DNA of 64,000 bases. Source: Oscillospiraceae bacterium (lineage in GTDB: Bacteria; Bacillota; Clostridia; Oscillospirales; Acutalibacteraceae). The notes under the pieces are model-generated. The model had not been told where the DNA came from, did not search any database, and worked only from the letters and a program-made list of their open reading frames with translations. Below, piece by piece: positions 53,729 to 61,819 of this stretch; within the stretch, counting starts at the first letter, position 1, and every line of letters begins with the position of its first letter. A program made the position numbers and the translations under genes. The stretch spans positions 434,001 through 498,000 of the forward strand of contig SVNZ01000001.1 of assembly GCA_015066595.1 (NCBI GenBank), given 5' to 3'.

Positions 53729-54391
53729 ATGATATATATTACCGGCGATGTTCATGGTGACCTCAGTGATTTAGACAGCAGAAACATAGGCAAGCTAAAG
53801 AAAAACGACACACTCATCATCACAGGGGATTTCGGCTTTATTTGGGATAATTCTAAAAACGAATTAAAAACCTTGAAAAAGCTCTCTAAGAAAAAGTTTC
53901 TCATACTCTTTGTAGAGGGTGTTCACGAGAATTTCGACCTTTTGAATCAATATGAAAATGTTGAATTGTTCGGGTCAAAAGCAAAGAAAATCGCAGACAA
54001 CATCTATTGTTTGAACCGTGGTGAAATATATACAATCGAGGATAAAAGCATTTTCTGTTTAGGTGGCGGAGATGTTGACGACCCGATAGAAAAAATTGAC
54101 AACGACCCACTAGGTAGCATATCAATGCCTACTGACGAGGAGCTTCAATATGCAGTGGACAATCTGCAAAAAAACAAAAGAAAAGTAGATGTTATTATTA
54201 CGCACGAAGCCCCTGCGTCAGTAAAACGACTGATACGCAGGGACTCTAATATAAACGACCTTAATATGTTTTTAGATACATTGCTTCACAATGTGAAATA
54301 CAAAAACTGGTATTTCGGAAGTCTGCACACAGACAGAGTGCTTTCAAACAACCTGTGCTGTGTGTGGCAAAATGTCATAAAGCTTGACTAA
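53729..54391 (+). CDS. Metallophosphoesterase-family protein with partly altered metal site
   Basis: A 220-residue calcineurin-like protein. Motifs: GDVHGD (D7, H9), GDFGF (D34), then GVHEN where the family has GNHEN (N to V65), THEAP, and GSLH where the family has GHxH (H to S198). Both lost residues normally bind the second metal, so activity may be reduced or changed. ATG at 53729 follows GGGAGG. The gene is plus strand and its stop overlaps the recG stop by four bases. Confidence 0.75.
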   Translation: MIYITGDVHGDLSDLDSRNIGKLKKNDTLIITGDFGFIWDNSKNELKTLKKLSKKKFLILFVEGVHENFDLLNQYENVELFGSKAKKIADNIYCLNRGEIYTIEDKSIFCLGGGDVDDPIEKIDNDPLGSISMPTDEELQYAVDNLQKNKRKVDVIITHEAPASVKRLIRRDSNINDLNMFLDTLLHNVKYKNWYFGSLHTDRVLSNNLCCVWQNVIKLD

Positions 54392-56427
54392 TTCATCGTA
54401 GAAGAATCAGTTGATTTAAAAAGTAGATTTATCATAGCTTTGAGCCCTTTCAGGCTATCATCAGATAAATCAGGGGACTTCTCGAGTATGAGGGATACTG
54501 CTTCCTGAGTCTGATACAAGCTCTCCATATCAGAAAGATCAGCAATATTAAGCTGTGGCAAACCGTGCTGTCTGCTGCCGAAGAAGTCACCCGGTCCACG
54601 CAGACGCAAGTCTTCGTCAGCTATTTCAAATCCGTTACTCGTTCTGCACATAGTAGACAAACGTTTTTCAGTATCCTCGCTATGATTATCAGAAACTAAA
54701 ATGCAATATGACTTGTGCTCTCCCCTTCCTACTCGACCTCTGAGCTGATGAAGCTGTGAAAGGCCGAACCGCTCAGCATTTTCAATCATAATAACTGATG
54801 CATTCTTTACATCAACACCAACTTCAATGACTGTTGTAGAAACAAGGATAGAGATTTCGTTATTAAGAAAGCTATTCATAACCGCTTCTTTATCTTTGCT
54901 TTTCATTTTCCCATGCAAAATCGCAACAGGATAATCGGAAAAATCTTTGAGCATCAGCTCTGCTGCATAGTTTTCGGCTGATTCCAAATCGAGTTCGCCC
55001 TCTTCTACAAGTGGGCACACTATGTAACACTGGCGACCGTTATCAATCTCTTGTTTGATAAAGCCAAGTGCTCTGTCACGCTTTTTTGTATCAATCAGCA
55101 TTGTCTTCACACTTTGTCTACCGGGTGGAAGTTCATTGATACAAGTGATATCAAGGTCACCGTAAATAATGAGTCCGAGTGTTCGCGGGATAGGTGTCGC
55201 CGAAAGAACAAGTATATGAGGTTGTTCTCCTTTTTGAGCCAGCTTTGAGCGTTGATCCACTCCAAAGCGGTGCTGTTCATCAGTAATAGCACAGCCGAGT
55301 CGTTTGAACTTAGTTGCGTCTGTAATAAGAGCATGAGTGCCTATAATGATGTCTGTTTCGCCGGACTCTAAACGTGAACGCACTTTATCTTTATGAGACT
55401 TTGTCATAGAGCCAACGAGAATATCCACTTTGACATCAAAAGGTTCAAACATCTTTGTGAGATTCTCATAATGCTGGGTAGCTAAAATCTCGGTAGGTGC
55501 CATAAACGCAGATTGGTAACCGTTTTTCACAGCATTATAACACACAGCTGCAGCTACAACAGTTTTACCGCATCCTACATCACCTTGAACAAGCCTGTTC
55601 ATAGGTGATTTTTTATTTTTCATATCATTTATACAGTCGACGATAGCGTTTTTCTGTGCATTCGTCAGTTTGTATGGCAAGGTGGAAATAAACTCCTCTG
55701 TATAATCACAAGGCATTTTACAGGAGGTTTCGGTGAGCTTACGGTTTTTGAGCATTCTAAGCCCTAAATTGAGCACCAAAAACTCCTCGAACACCAAACG
55801 CCTTTTAGCTTTAGCAAGAGCATTTTCATCAGCGGGGAAATGAATATTATGGAGTGCAAAACGCAGTGTGCACAAATCGTAGCGTTTTAAAATATCATAA
55901 GGCAGAGGATCTTTGATAGTATCGGGAAGCATTAAAAGTGCTTGTTTTACTGCACCTATAACCACCCTGTTAGTTAGACCACCCGTCAAATTATACACAG
56001 GAGTGATAGCTTCCAGATCAGACGGTTTCTTAAACTCAGGCGAAGTCATAGAAAACCCGTACAAATCCCTGACTACTTTACCGTAAAAGTAGTATTCTTC
56101 AGAAAATTTCAACATAGAGCTGATGTATTTATTATTAAAAAACACTAGTTCAATAACTCCACTATCATCAGCCACCTGAGCTTTTGAGAGCAAACGACCA
56201 CCACTGATTCGAGCGTTCGAAAAAGCAGTTGTGACACGTGCTTTAATGAGGCATTTTTCGCCATTTTTGACTTCGCTGATAGGGGTTGCTTCGCCCCAGT
56301 TAGAATAAGTTCGAGGGTAAAATCGCAGCAACTCACCAACTGAATGAATATGAAGTTTTGAAAAAAGCTCACAACGGGTTTTGCCTAAGCCTTTTAAAGT
56401 ACTCAGTGGCACATCATACAGCGACAT
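54388..56427 (-). CDS. recG: ATP-dependent DNA helicase RecG
   Basis: A 679-residue superfamily 2 helicase: N-terminal wedge/OB domain, Walker A GDVGCGKT (282-289), DEQHRFGV, and C-terminal helicase motifs including VSTTVIEVGVDV and QLRGRVGRG, with the RecG C-terminal domain. It remodels stalled forks and Holliday junctions. The gene follows fakA as in many Firmicutes, separated by a terminator close to its Shine-Dalgarno (GGAGGG). Confidence 0.96.
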   Translation of the reverse strand: MSLYDVPLSTLKGLGKTRCELFSKLHIHSVGELLRFYPRTYSNWGEATPISEVKNGEKCLIKARVTTAFSNARISGGRLLSKAQVADDSGVIELVFFNNKYISSMLKFSEEYYFYGKVVRDLYGFSMTSPEFKKPSDLEAITPVYNLTGGLTNRVVIGAVKQALLMLPDTIKDPLPYDILKRYDLCTLRFALHNIHFPADENALAKAKRRLVFEEFLVLNLGLRMLKNRKLTETSCKMPCDYTEEFISTLPYKLTNAQKNAIVDCINDMKNKKSPMNRLVQGDVGCGKTVVAAAVCYNAVKNGYQSAFMAPTEILATQHYENLTKMFEPFDVKVDILVGSMTKSHKDKVRSRLESGETDIIIGTHALITDATKFKRLGCAITDEQHRFGVDQRSKLAQKGEQPHILVLSATPIPRTLGLIIYGDLDITCINELPPGRQSVKTMLIDTKKRDRALGFIKQEIDNGRQCYIVCPLVEEGELDLESAENYAAELMLKDFSDYPVAILHGKMKSKDKEAVMNSFLNNEISILVSTTVIEVGVDVKNASVIMIENAERFGLSQLHQLRGRVGRGEHKSYCILVSDNHSEDTEKRLSTMCRTSNGFEIADEDLRLRGPGDFFGSRQHGLPQLNIADLSDMESLYQTQEAVSLILEKSPDLSDDSLKGLKAMINLLFKSTDSSTMN

Positions 56428-56449
56428 ATTATCCCTCCTTAATTTTTAT

Positions 56450-56481
56450 AAACAAATGGCGGCGAAAAAGTATCGCCGCCA
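56450..56481 (-). terminator. Terminator after fakA
   Basis: Minus strand: TGGCGGCGA (56481-56473), 7-base loop, TCGCCGCCA (56465-56457), then TTTGTTT. Perfect 9-bp stem. It ends about 15 bases before the recG Shine-Dalgarno, so recG is probably expressed by read-through. Confidence 0.85.
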
Positions 56482-56487
56482 AAAATA

Positions 56488-58158
56488 TTATTCTACACTT
56501 AAGATGTAATAGTAAATAGGCTGACCACCTGAAACGAATGTAATATCAACATCATCACCGAACTTTTCATTGAGCAAGTCGTAAGCCTTCTGAGCATCTT
56601 CATCAGATACATCTTCACCGCTAATAAGTGTGACAAAGGATGTATCTTTGTCAATCATATTCTTAGCAAGCTTTAAGAGTGCTTTTTCGATTGATTTATC
56701 AGTAACTGTGAGTTTGCCATCTTCAAGAGCAATAATTTCGCCCTCTTTGATCTTCTTCATACCAAACTCAGAATCACGCGCTGCGTATGTGACCTGACCT
56801 GTAGAAACTGCTGATGCAGCTTCGAGCATATTCTCGCGGTTACTCTGTGCATCTGAATCAGGGTCAAACACGAGCATCGCTGACATACCCTGTGGGATAG
56901 TACGAGTAGGTACAATAACAACCTCTCTATCTTCAACTATAGCCTGTGTCTGCTCAGCAGCCATAATGATGTTCTTGTTGTTTGGCAGTACGAAAACTGT
57001 CTTAGCAGCTGTAGCCATAACAGCAGCATAGATATCATCGGTAGATGGGTTCATGCTCTGACCGCCTGACACCACCTGTGCACAACCAAGCTGTGAGAAA
57101 AGCTCTGTTACACCGTCACCTGCAGCAACTGCTACGAAACCATACTGGTCAGTAGGCTGTGCTACTTCAAGTTTTTTAGCTTTCTTAGGAGCTTTAGCTT
57201 TTGCTTTTTCGTTGTCAGCTTTAGCCTGTTTGTGCTGTTCTTTCATATTTTCAACTTTTACAGTGAGAAGTGAACCAAACTCAAGACCTTTTTTGAGCGC
57301 ATCACCAGGTTGCTCTGTATGAACGTGAACCTTGATGATCTCGTCATCATCAACAACTACTACACAGTCGCCGATAGTTTCTAAGAAAAGTCGAAGCTCG
57401 TTAGGCTCTGTAGCGATTTCCGCATCTCTACCTACGATGAACTCTGTGCAATATGTGAAGTTGATAACTTCATCAAACTCAGCAGCAGCGCTACGGAATG
57501 CATCTTCTTCACCCTCATCGTCATCAGCTACATCAGTAGCTTCAACAACAACACCATCACGAATAACAGAAAGCATACCTTCGAAAATAACTAAGATACC
57601 TTTACCACCGGCATCAACAACACCGGCCTTTTTCAAAACTGGAAGCATAGTCGGTGTGAGATCAAGTGCACGCTGTGCCTCTTCACATACAACTTCCCAT
57701 ATTTCAACTACATCGTCTGTATCAGCACAAGCTTCAACAGCCGCTTCAGCAGCCATACGACCAACTGTGAGCATAGTACCCTCAGTAGGCTTCATAACAG
57801 CCTTGTATGCTGCGTCGACACCAAGCTTTAACGCTTCAGCCAGGTCTTTACCTGTGGCTTCGCTCTTGCCTTCTAAGCCTGATGAAAAACCTCTGAAGAA
57901 AAGAGATGTAATAACGCCTGAGTTACCACGAGCACCTCTAAGCATAGCTGAGGCAGTTTTCTTTGCGATAACAGAAACCTCGTTAGAATCAAGCCCCTCA
58001 ATCTCTTTGACAGCGGCCATAACAGTCATAGACATATTAGTACCGGTGTCTCCATCAGGAACAGGGAAAATATTGAGGTCGTTGATTCTTCCCTTTTGTG
58101 AACAGATGTTGTTAGCACCTGAAATAATAGCTTGTTTGAGAATCTGTCCGTTAATCAT
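56488..58158 (-). CDS. fakA: Fatty acid kinase catalytic subunit FakA (DAK domain, YloV)
   Basis: A 556-residue protein with an N-terminal DhaL/DAK kinase domain (IFPVPDGDTGTNM at about residues 32-44, LRGARGNSGVITS), a middle domain and a C-terminal DegV-like dependent region. FakA phosphorylates exogenous fatty acids delivered by FakB (DegV) proteins, feeding PlsY. The ATG at 58158 is preferred; the ORF extends to a TTG upstream. AAAGGAC is a modest Shine-Dalgarno. The usual upstream partner yloU (Asp23) is absent. Confidence 0.9.
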   Translation of the reverse strand: MINGQILKQAIISGANNICSQKGRINDLNIFPVPDGDTGTNMSMTVMAAVKEIEGLDSNEVSVIAKKTASAMLRGARGNSGVITSLFFRGFSSGLEGKSEATGKDLAEALKLGVDAAYKAVMKPTEGTMLTVGRMAAEAAVEACADTDDVVEIWEVVCEEAQRALDLTPTMLPVLKKAGVVDAGGKGILVIFEGMLSVIRDGVVVEATDVADDDEGEEDAFRSAAAEFDEVINFTYCTEFIVGRDAEIATEPNELRLFLETIGDCVVVVDDDEIIKVHVHTEQPGDALKKGLEFGSLLTVKVENMKEQHKQAKADNEKAKAKAPKKAKKLEVAQPTDQYGFVAVAAGDGVTELFSQLGCAQVVSGGQSMNPSTDDIYAAVMATAAKTVFVLPNNKNIIMAAEQTQAIVEDREVVIVPTRTIPQGMSAMLVFDPDSDAQSNRENMLEAASAVSTGQVTYAARDSEFGMKKIKEGEIIALEDGKLTVTDKSIEKALLKLAKNMIDKDTSFVTLISGEDVSDEDAQKAYDLLNEKFGDDVDITFVSGGQPIYYYILSVE

Positions 58159-58234
58159 ATTAAACACGTCCTTTACTTTCAAACCATAGGGTGGAAATAA
58201 ACGTACAAACTTATCGCATCATACATTACTGTGC

Positions 58235-58263
58235 ATTATACATTAAAAAGTTAAAATTTTCAA
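58235..58263 (-). promoter_or_regulatory. Promoter of fakA
   Basis: Minus strand: -35 TTGAAA (58258-58263), 17-base spacer, -10 TATAAT (58235-58240), leaving a leader of about 70 bases. Confidence 0.75.
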
Positions 58264-58332
58264 GTTATTTGTAACCTTTTCGGCATTATGCCGATATTTG
58301 TTGAAATCTCAACAAGTATTGTATAAAAAGTG

Positions 58333-59106
58333 CTATCGAATATCATACCGCTCGACAGATATAGTCTTTCCACTCTTTTCGTCGATATCAAACAAAACGC
58401 AGTTAAGCATACACTCCCCATCTGCGTAATCGAAACGTTGTGGGAGTTTTGTCTTAAAACGATTGATGATAATTTCCTTTTTCACACCGAGCACTGACTC
58501 CACAGGACCTGTCATACCTACATCAGTGATATATCCCGTACCATTTTTCAAGACGCACTCGTCAGATGTCTGGACATGGGTGTGAGTACCAAAGAAAGCG
58601 GATACTCTGCCATCCAAATAATAGCCCATCGCCTTTTTTTCGCTGGTGGTTTCTGCATGCATATCAACGACAATTATCTTTGAATCAATCTTTTGGAGTA
58701 TTTCATCGATAGCATAATAAGGATTATCCACACTTATATCAATGAACTCCTGCCCCATCAAGTTGATAACCGCAACAGATGTTCTTCCCATATCTATGGT
58801 GCAGTAGCCTCTGCCGGGAGTTGATGGTGATGGAAAATTGCACGGTCTTATTATAGCTTGTTCATCATCAAGAAAATTGTAGATTTCGCGACGCTGAAAT
58901 GCGTGATTTCCCAAAGTGATAACATCGACACCGCTTGTAAACAGATGCTCTGCTGATGATACTATTATACCATTACCGTCAGCGCTGTTTTCGCCATTGC
59001 ATATAACAAAATCAATGCCCTTGAGTTTTTTGAAATTAGGTAAAGTTTTTCTAAGAAAGTTACAGCCTATGCTGCCTACAACATCGCCGATACACAATAC
59101 CCTCAT
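58333..59106 (-). CDS. ymdB: Metallophosphodiesterase YmdB
   Basis: A 257-residue phosphoesterase of the YmdB family: GDVVGS near the start, CNGENSADG, GNHAFQRREIYNFL, DMHAETTSEKKAMGY and FFGTHTHVQTSD. YmdB hydrolyses cyclic nucleotides and 2'-phosphates and affects motile/biofilm choice in B. subtilis. The start at 59106 follows GAGGG. A perfect 8-bp hairpin precedes the Shine-Dalgarno, and a promoter is likely at 59144-59171. Confidence 0.93.
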   Translation of the reverse strand: MRVLCIGDVVGSIGCNFLRKTLPNFKKLKGIDFVICNGENSADGNGIIVSSAEHLFTSGVDVITLGNHAFQRREIYNFLDDEQAIIRPCNFPSPSTPGRGYCTIDMGRTSVAVINLMGQEFIDISVDNPYYAIDEILQKIDSKIIVVDMHAETTSEKKAMGYYLDGRVSAFFGTHTHVQTSDECVLKNGTGYITDVGMTGPVESVLGVKKEIIINRFKTKLPQRFDYADGECMLNCVLFDIDEKSGKTISVERYDIR

Positions 59107-59120
59107 ATTATCCCTCTTTC

Positions 59121-59140
59121 TATGAGCAAATCTGCTCATA
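59121..59140 (-). repeat. 5' hairpin in the ymdB leader
   Basis: Perfect inverted repeat TATGAGCA / TGCTCATA (59121-59128 and 59133-59140) with a 4-base loop, immediately before the ymdB Shine-Dalgarno and near the predicted transcript start. It has no T-run, so it is not a terminator; a 5' mRNA-stabilising or regulatory stem is possible. Confidence 0.55.
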
Positions 59141-59143
59141 AAC

Positions 59144-59171
59144 AGTATAACATAAATTTTGAAAAATACAA
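59144..59171 (-). promoter_or_regulatory. Candidate promoter of ymdB
   Basis: Minus strand: -35 TTGTAT (59166-59171), 16-base spacer, -10 TATACT (59144-59149). It lies right after the yqfD stop at 59173. Confidence 0.45.
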
Positions 59172-59172
59172 A

Positions 59173-60390
59173 TCACTGTGAGTCTTCACTCTTATTAGGC
59201 AAATCATCACTTATAGTGATATCATCTGCATCGATATCCGCTTGATATGCTATGTCTTCTTCGCAGATAAAAGTTGCTGTCAGTATATACTCATCTTTTT
59301 TCTGTGAAAAAACGTAATCTCTATTCTTTACAACAGCATCAGACAACACAAAGCCCTCAAAAAGCATAGCATTATTTTCAAGCATTTTTTGTGCTGTTTT
59401 TTCATTAAGCTCAGTTTTTTCAGTAGTTTTTTCATATATATTGGTAAAGTTTTGATGTAGCGGCAATACTGTATCGAACAAATTAAATGTTTTGCTGTGA
59501 TATCGGACAAGACTTTTGCTCTCATTTGCAAAAGCAAACGATGTAGGAAATGTCACATTGAAAACGCTGACACTGCTACGTTGTTTCTTTTCACCAAAGC
59601 TTACTTGATCGATAATCTTCTTTACACAAAAAGTTTGCACTCTTTTTGTCTGAGCCATCACCTGTGCGTTTGCTCGAACTAGCTTAACTCCGCCGAGTTT
59701 ATCTTCAATAACACTGCTAACAAGCAACTGGTCTTTCACAACTGCTGAGCCTGATTTAAATAGTGCGTTGCCCTCGTATGTGTTGATGCTCAAGATCAGA
59801 CCGTCGCACTTTGCTTTTACATTTGCAGGCTTGTGATAATCAGGCACTTGGGGCGATTTTGCTTTTTCTTTTATTTCAACACTTGCGTGAGAGCCTTGCA
59901 CATTGACAGCCATCCACCCTATATCATCAATATCGAGCATAGTATCACGACTTATTGTGGAAAAACTCACACTAGGTTTAAAAGTGCCAATATAAAGTCC
60001 GTTGTTTTTCAGCACCTCCAACAGATGTGTATAGCTCACAGTTTCTAAACCGACCACATCAATAGTCCAAATAAAGCAGGACATAAAACTAAGCACCGCT
60101 ATAAACACCGCAACACCAATCAATACTCCGACTCTGTTTTTGTACTTGCGTATGTAAAAAGGCAGACCGTGTTTGCTCGTTATTTTAAGCCGCACCTTAC
60201 ACTTTTTTGCATAATAACGGATACTTAGATAATCCTTGATATACATACAAGCGCAAAGTGTTTTATCAACTCTTCTTGCGTTCCATATAGCTAGTGAGCT
60301 TTTTGTGATGATATTTATAAAGCGTTCAGGATATCTTCCTATAATCTTAAAGCATACATATCCTTTTAAAAACCTGAATATTTCGAGCAT
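59173..60390 (-). CDS. yqfD: Sporulation protein YqfD
   Basis: A 405-residue membrane protein with one strong span (about residues 86-108), an N-terminal cytoplasmic part and a long extracytoplasmic region. The FtsQ-like FIWTIDVVGLE segment is followed by a domain resembling YqfD family members. YqfD is made in the mother cell under sigma-E and contributes to spore formation. The ATG at 60390 follows AGGAGG; the reading frame continues upstream over yqfC. It follows yqfC by about 10 bases. Confidence 0.88.
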   Translation of the reverse strand: MLEIFRFLKGYVCFKIIGRYPERFINIITKSSLAIWNARRVDKTLCACMYIKDYLSIRYYAKKCKVRLKITSKHGLPFYIRKYKNRVGVLIGVAVFIAVLSFMSCFIWTIDVVGLETVSYTHLLEVLKNNGLYIGTFKPSVSFSTISRDTMLDIDDIGWMAVNVQGSHASVEIKEKAKSPQVPDYHKPANVKAKCDGLILSINTYEGNALFKSGSAVVKDQLLVSSVIEDKLGGVKLVRANAQVMAQTKRVQTFCVKKIIDQVSFGEKKQRSSVSVFNVTFPTSFAFANESKSLVRYHSKTFNLFDTVLPLHQNFTNIYEKTTEKTELNEKTAQKMLENNAMLFEGFVLSDAVVKNRDYVFSQKKDEYILTATFICEEDIAYQADIDADDITISDDLPNKSEDSQ

Positions 60391-60400
60391 CGCAGTCCTC

Positions 60401-60679
60401 CTACACAATAAACTCAACTTTTGTGATAAAACCGTCAATAATCAGTTCGCTATCAGATATGCACCTTAGATTCAGCGAACGCCCCTCAAAGCAGATAAGC
60501 CCAAGGGATGTGTTGATACGAACGATTTCTTCGCTGTATTCTATCACGCCTTTGCTGCCTTCAATCACTACTTCCCTGTTACCGTTAAATTCAAGTTGCG
60601 GTTGTTGGGACAATAAGTCGAGCATCATAGAGTTTTTGCTTTTTGATGAATATATATCAGAGTCTTTTGATTTTCTCAT
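60401..60679 (-). CDS. yqfC: Sporulation protein YqfC (YabP family)
   Basis: A 92-residue YabP/YqfC-family protein with the pattern REVVIEGSKGVIEYSEEIVRINTSLG. In Bacillus it is expressed in the mother cell under sigma-E with yqfD. GGAGG precedes the ATG. A sigma-E-like promoter is present upstream and it is divergent from ylbJ. Confidence 0.85.
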   Translation of the reverse strand: MRKSKDSDIYSSKSKNSMMLDLLSQQPQLEFNGNREVVIEGSKGVIEYSEEIVRINTSLGLICFEGRSLNLRCISDSELIIDGFITKVEFIV

Positions 60680-60701
60680 TTTCTACCTCCATTCCATATT
60701 A

Positions 60702-60731
60702 TTTTTATGTTTGAAACATCATATATATTAG
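60702..60731 (-). promoter_or_regulatory. Candidate sigma-E promoter of yqfC
   Basis: Minus strand: -35 CTAATATA (60724-60731), 14-base spacer, -10 CATAAAAA (60702-60709), 22 bases before the start. Matches the spacing of the spoIVA and sipL promoters, with a weaker -10. Confidence 0.4.
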
Positions 60732-60741
60732 TGGTGATAGA

Positions 60742-61815
60742 ATGGTATGGATTAAAAATTATGAAACAATAAAAAAGCAATTAAATACTACTTTTTCGCT
60801 ACTGATAATAACAGGTGCTATATTTATTGCTCTGAAATTTTCAAAAGAATGCTCCGATGGTATATTAAGTGGACTTTCGTTTTGTATGACGGTGCTTATA
60901 CCATCGCTCTTTATATTTTTGGTCATAGCTTCTTACATATCAAGTAGCAAGGCTTTTTTTATATTTTCAAAGCTTTTCGGCAAAGCAACAGAAAGGCTGC
61001 TACACATACCTCAAGTTTGCTCCGGTGCGGTTTTGTTGTCAATTTTGGGTGGATATCCTGTAGGAGCAAGATGTGCAAAATCGCTCTACGACGATAGAGT
61101 TATAAACAAAGAACAAGCAAAAAAGCTCTCTATGATAGCAATGTGTTCAGGACCGTCATTTGTACTGAATTTTGTAGGAAACGCTCTACTCAACAACAAA
61201 AAAGCCGGTTTGATACTGTTCATCTCGCAAATCATCGCTTTTGTAGCGGTCGCCCTTATATGCGGCAGAACAATCAAACTCAAAGACGAAAGCGTAGCAA
61301 AGGAAACTGAGTATAAACAAACCGACTTAGTAAAAGCTGTTGAATCAGGATGCAAAGCTACATTCAGTATGTGCTCGATGGTCATCTTGTTTTCAGCTAT
61401 CATATCTGTATGTGATAAGCTACTGATAGGATATCCAACTGTGAGCGACTTTGGTAAGATACTTTTTGAAGTCACAACAGCGTGCAACAGCCTGAGCAGA
61501 AAATATCCGCTACACCTTATTTCTTTTTCTATAGGCTTCGGCGGATTATCAGTACATTTTCAGATATACTCAATGCTTAAAGATATCGGAATAAATAAAA
61601 CATTATTTTTCTTATTCAGAATTATTCAAGGTATAATAGCCGGTATCGCTACATATATATTACTTATACTTTTCCCTTGTACCACACAGGTGTTTTCTAC
61701 TGTTACAGATGTAAGTGCACATATATCCACCTCGGTACTTGGGTGCTGTGCGTTGCTACTTACTGCAGTGTGTTTTCTAAACTCGCTTAGCTACACTAAA
61801 ATCAAACGGAGGTAA
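60742..61815 (+). CDS. ylbJ: Sporulation integral membrane protein YlbJ
   Basis: A 357-residue polytopic protein with nine or so spans and the nucleoside-recognition (Gate) domain motif GGYPVGARCAKSLYDD (about residues 94-109) and MCSGPSFVLNFVG. YlbJ is a sporulation membrane protein needed for resistant spores in B. subtilis. The start follows GGTGATAG. It is divergent from yqfC-yqfD and followed by asnB after four bases. Confidence 0.88.
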   Translation: MVWIKNYETIKKQLNTTFSLLIITGAIFIALKFSKECSDGILSGLSFCMTVLIPSLFIFLVIASYISSSKAFFIFSKLFGKATERLLHIPQVCSGAVLLSILGGYPVGARCAKSLYDDRVINKEQAKKLSMIAMCSGPSFVLNFVGNALLNNKKAGLILFISQIIAFVAVALICGRTIKLKDESVAKETEYKQTDLVKAVESGCKATFSMCSMVILFSAIISVCDKLLIGYPTVSDFGKILFEVTTACNSLSRKYPLHLISFSIGFGGLSVHFQIYSMLKDIGINKTLFFLFRIIQGIIAGIATYILLILFPCTTQVFSTVTDVSAHISTSVLGCCALLLTAVCFLNSLSYTKIKRR

Positions 61816-61819
61816 TATT

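Noticed and set aside
57332..58189. Long plus-strand open frame opposite fakA (285 residues, Ser/Pro-rich)
   Set aside because: It is the reverse-strand shadow of fakA with biased composition, no ribosome-binding site and no family resemblance.
58281..58315. Tandem hairpins as terminator of ymdB
   Set aside because: Neither hairpin is followed by a T-run on the minus strand, so terminator is unlikely; kept only as an unexplained repeat.
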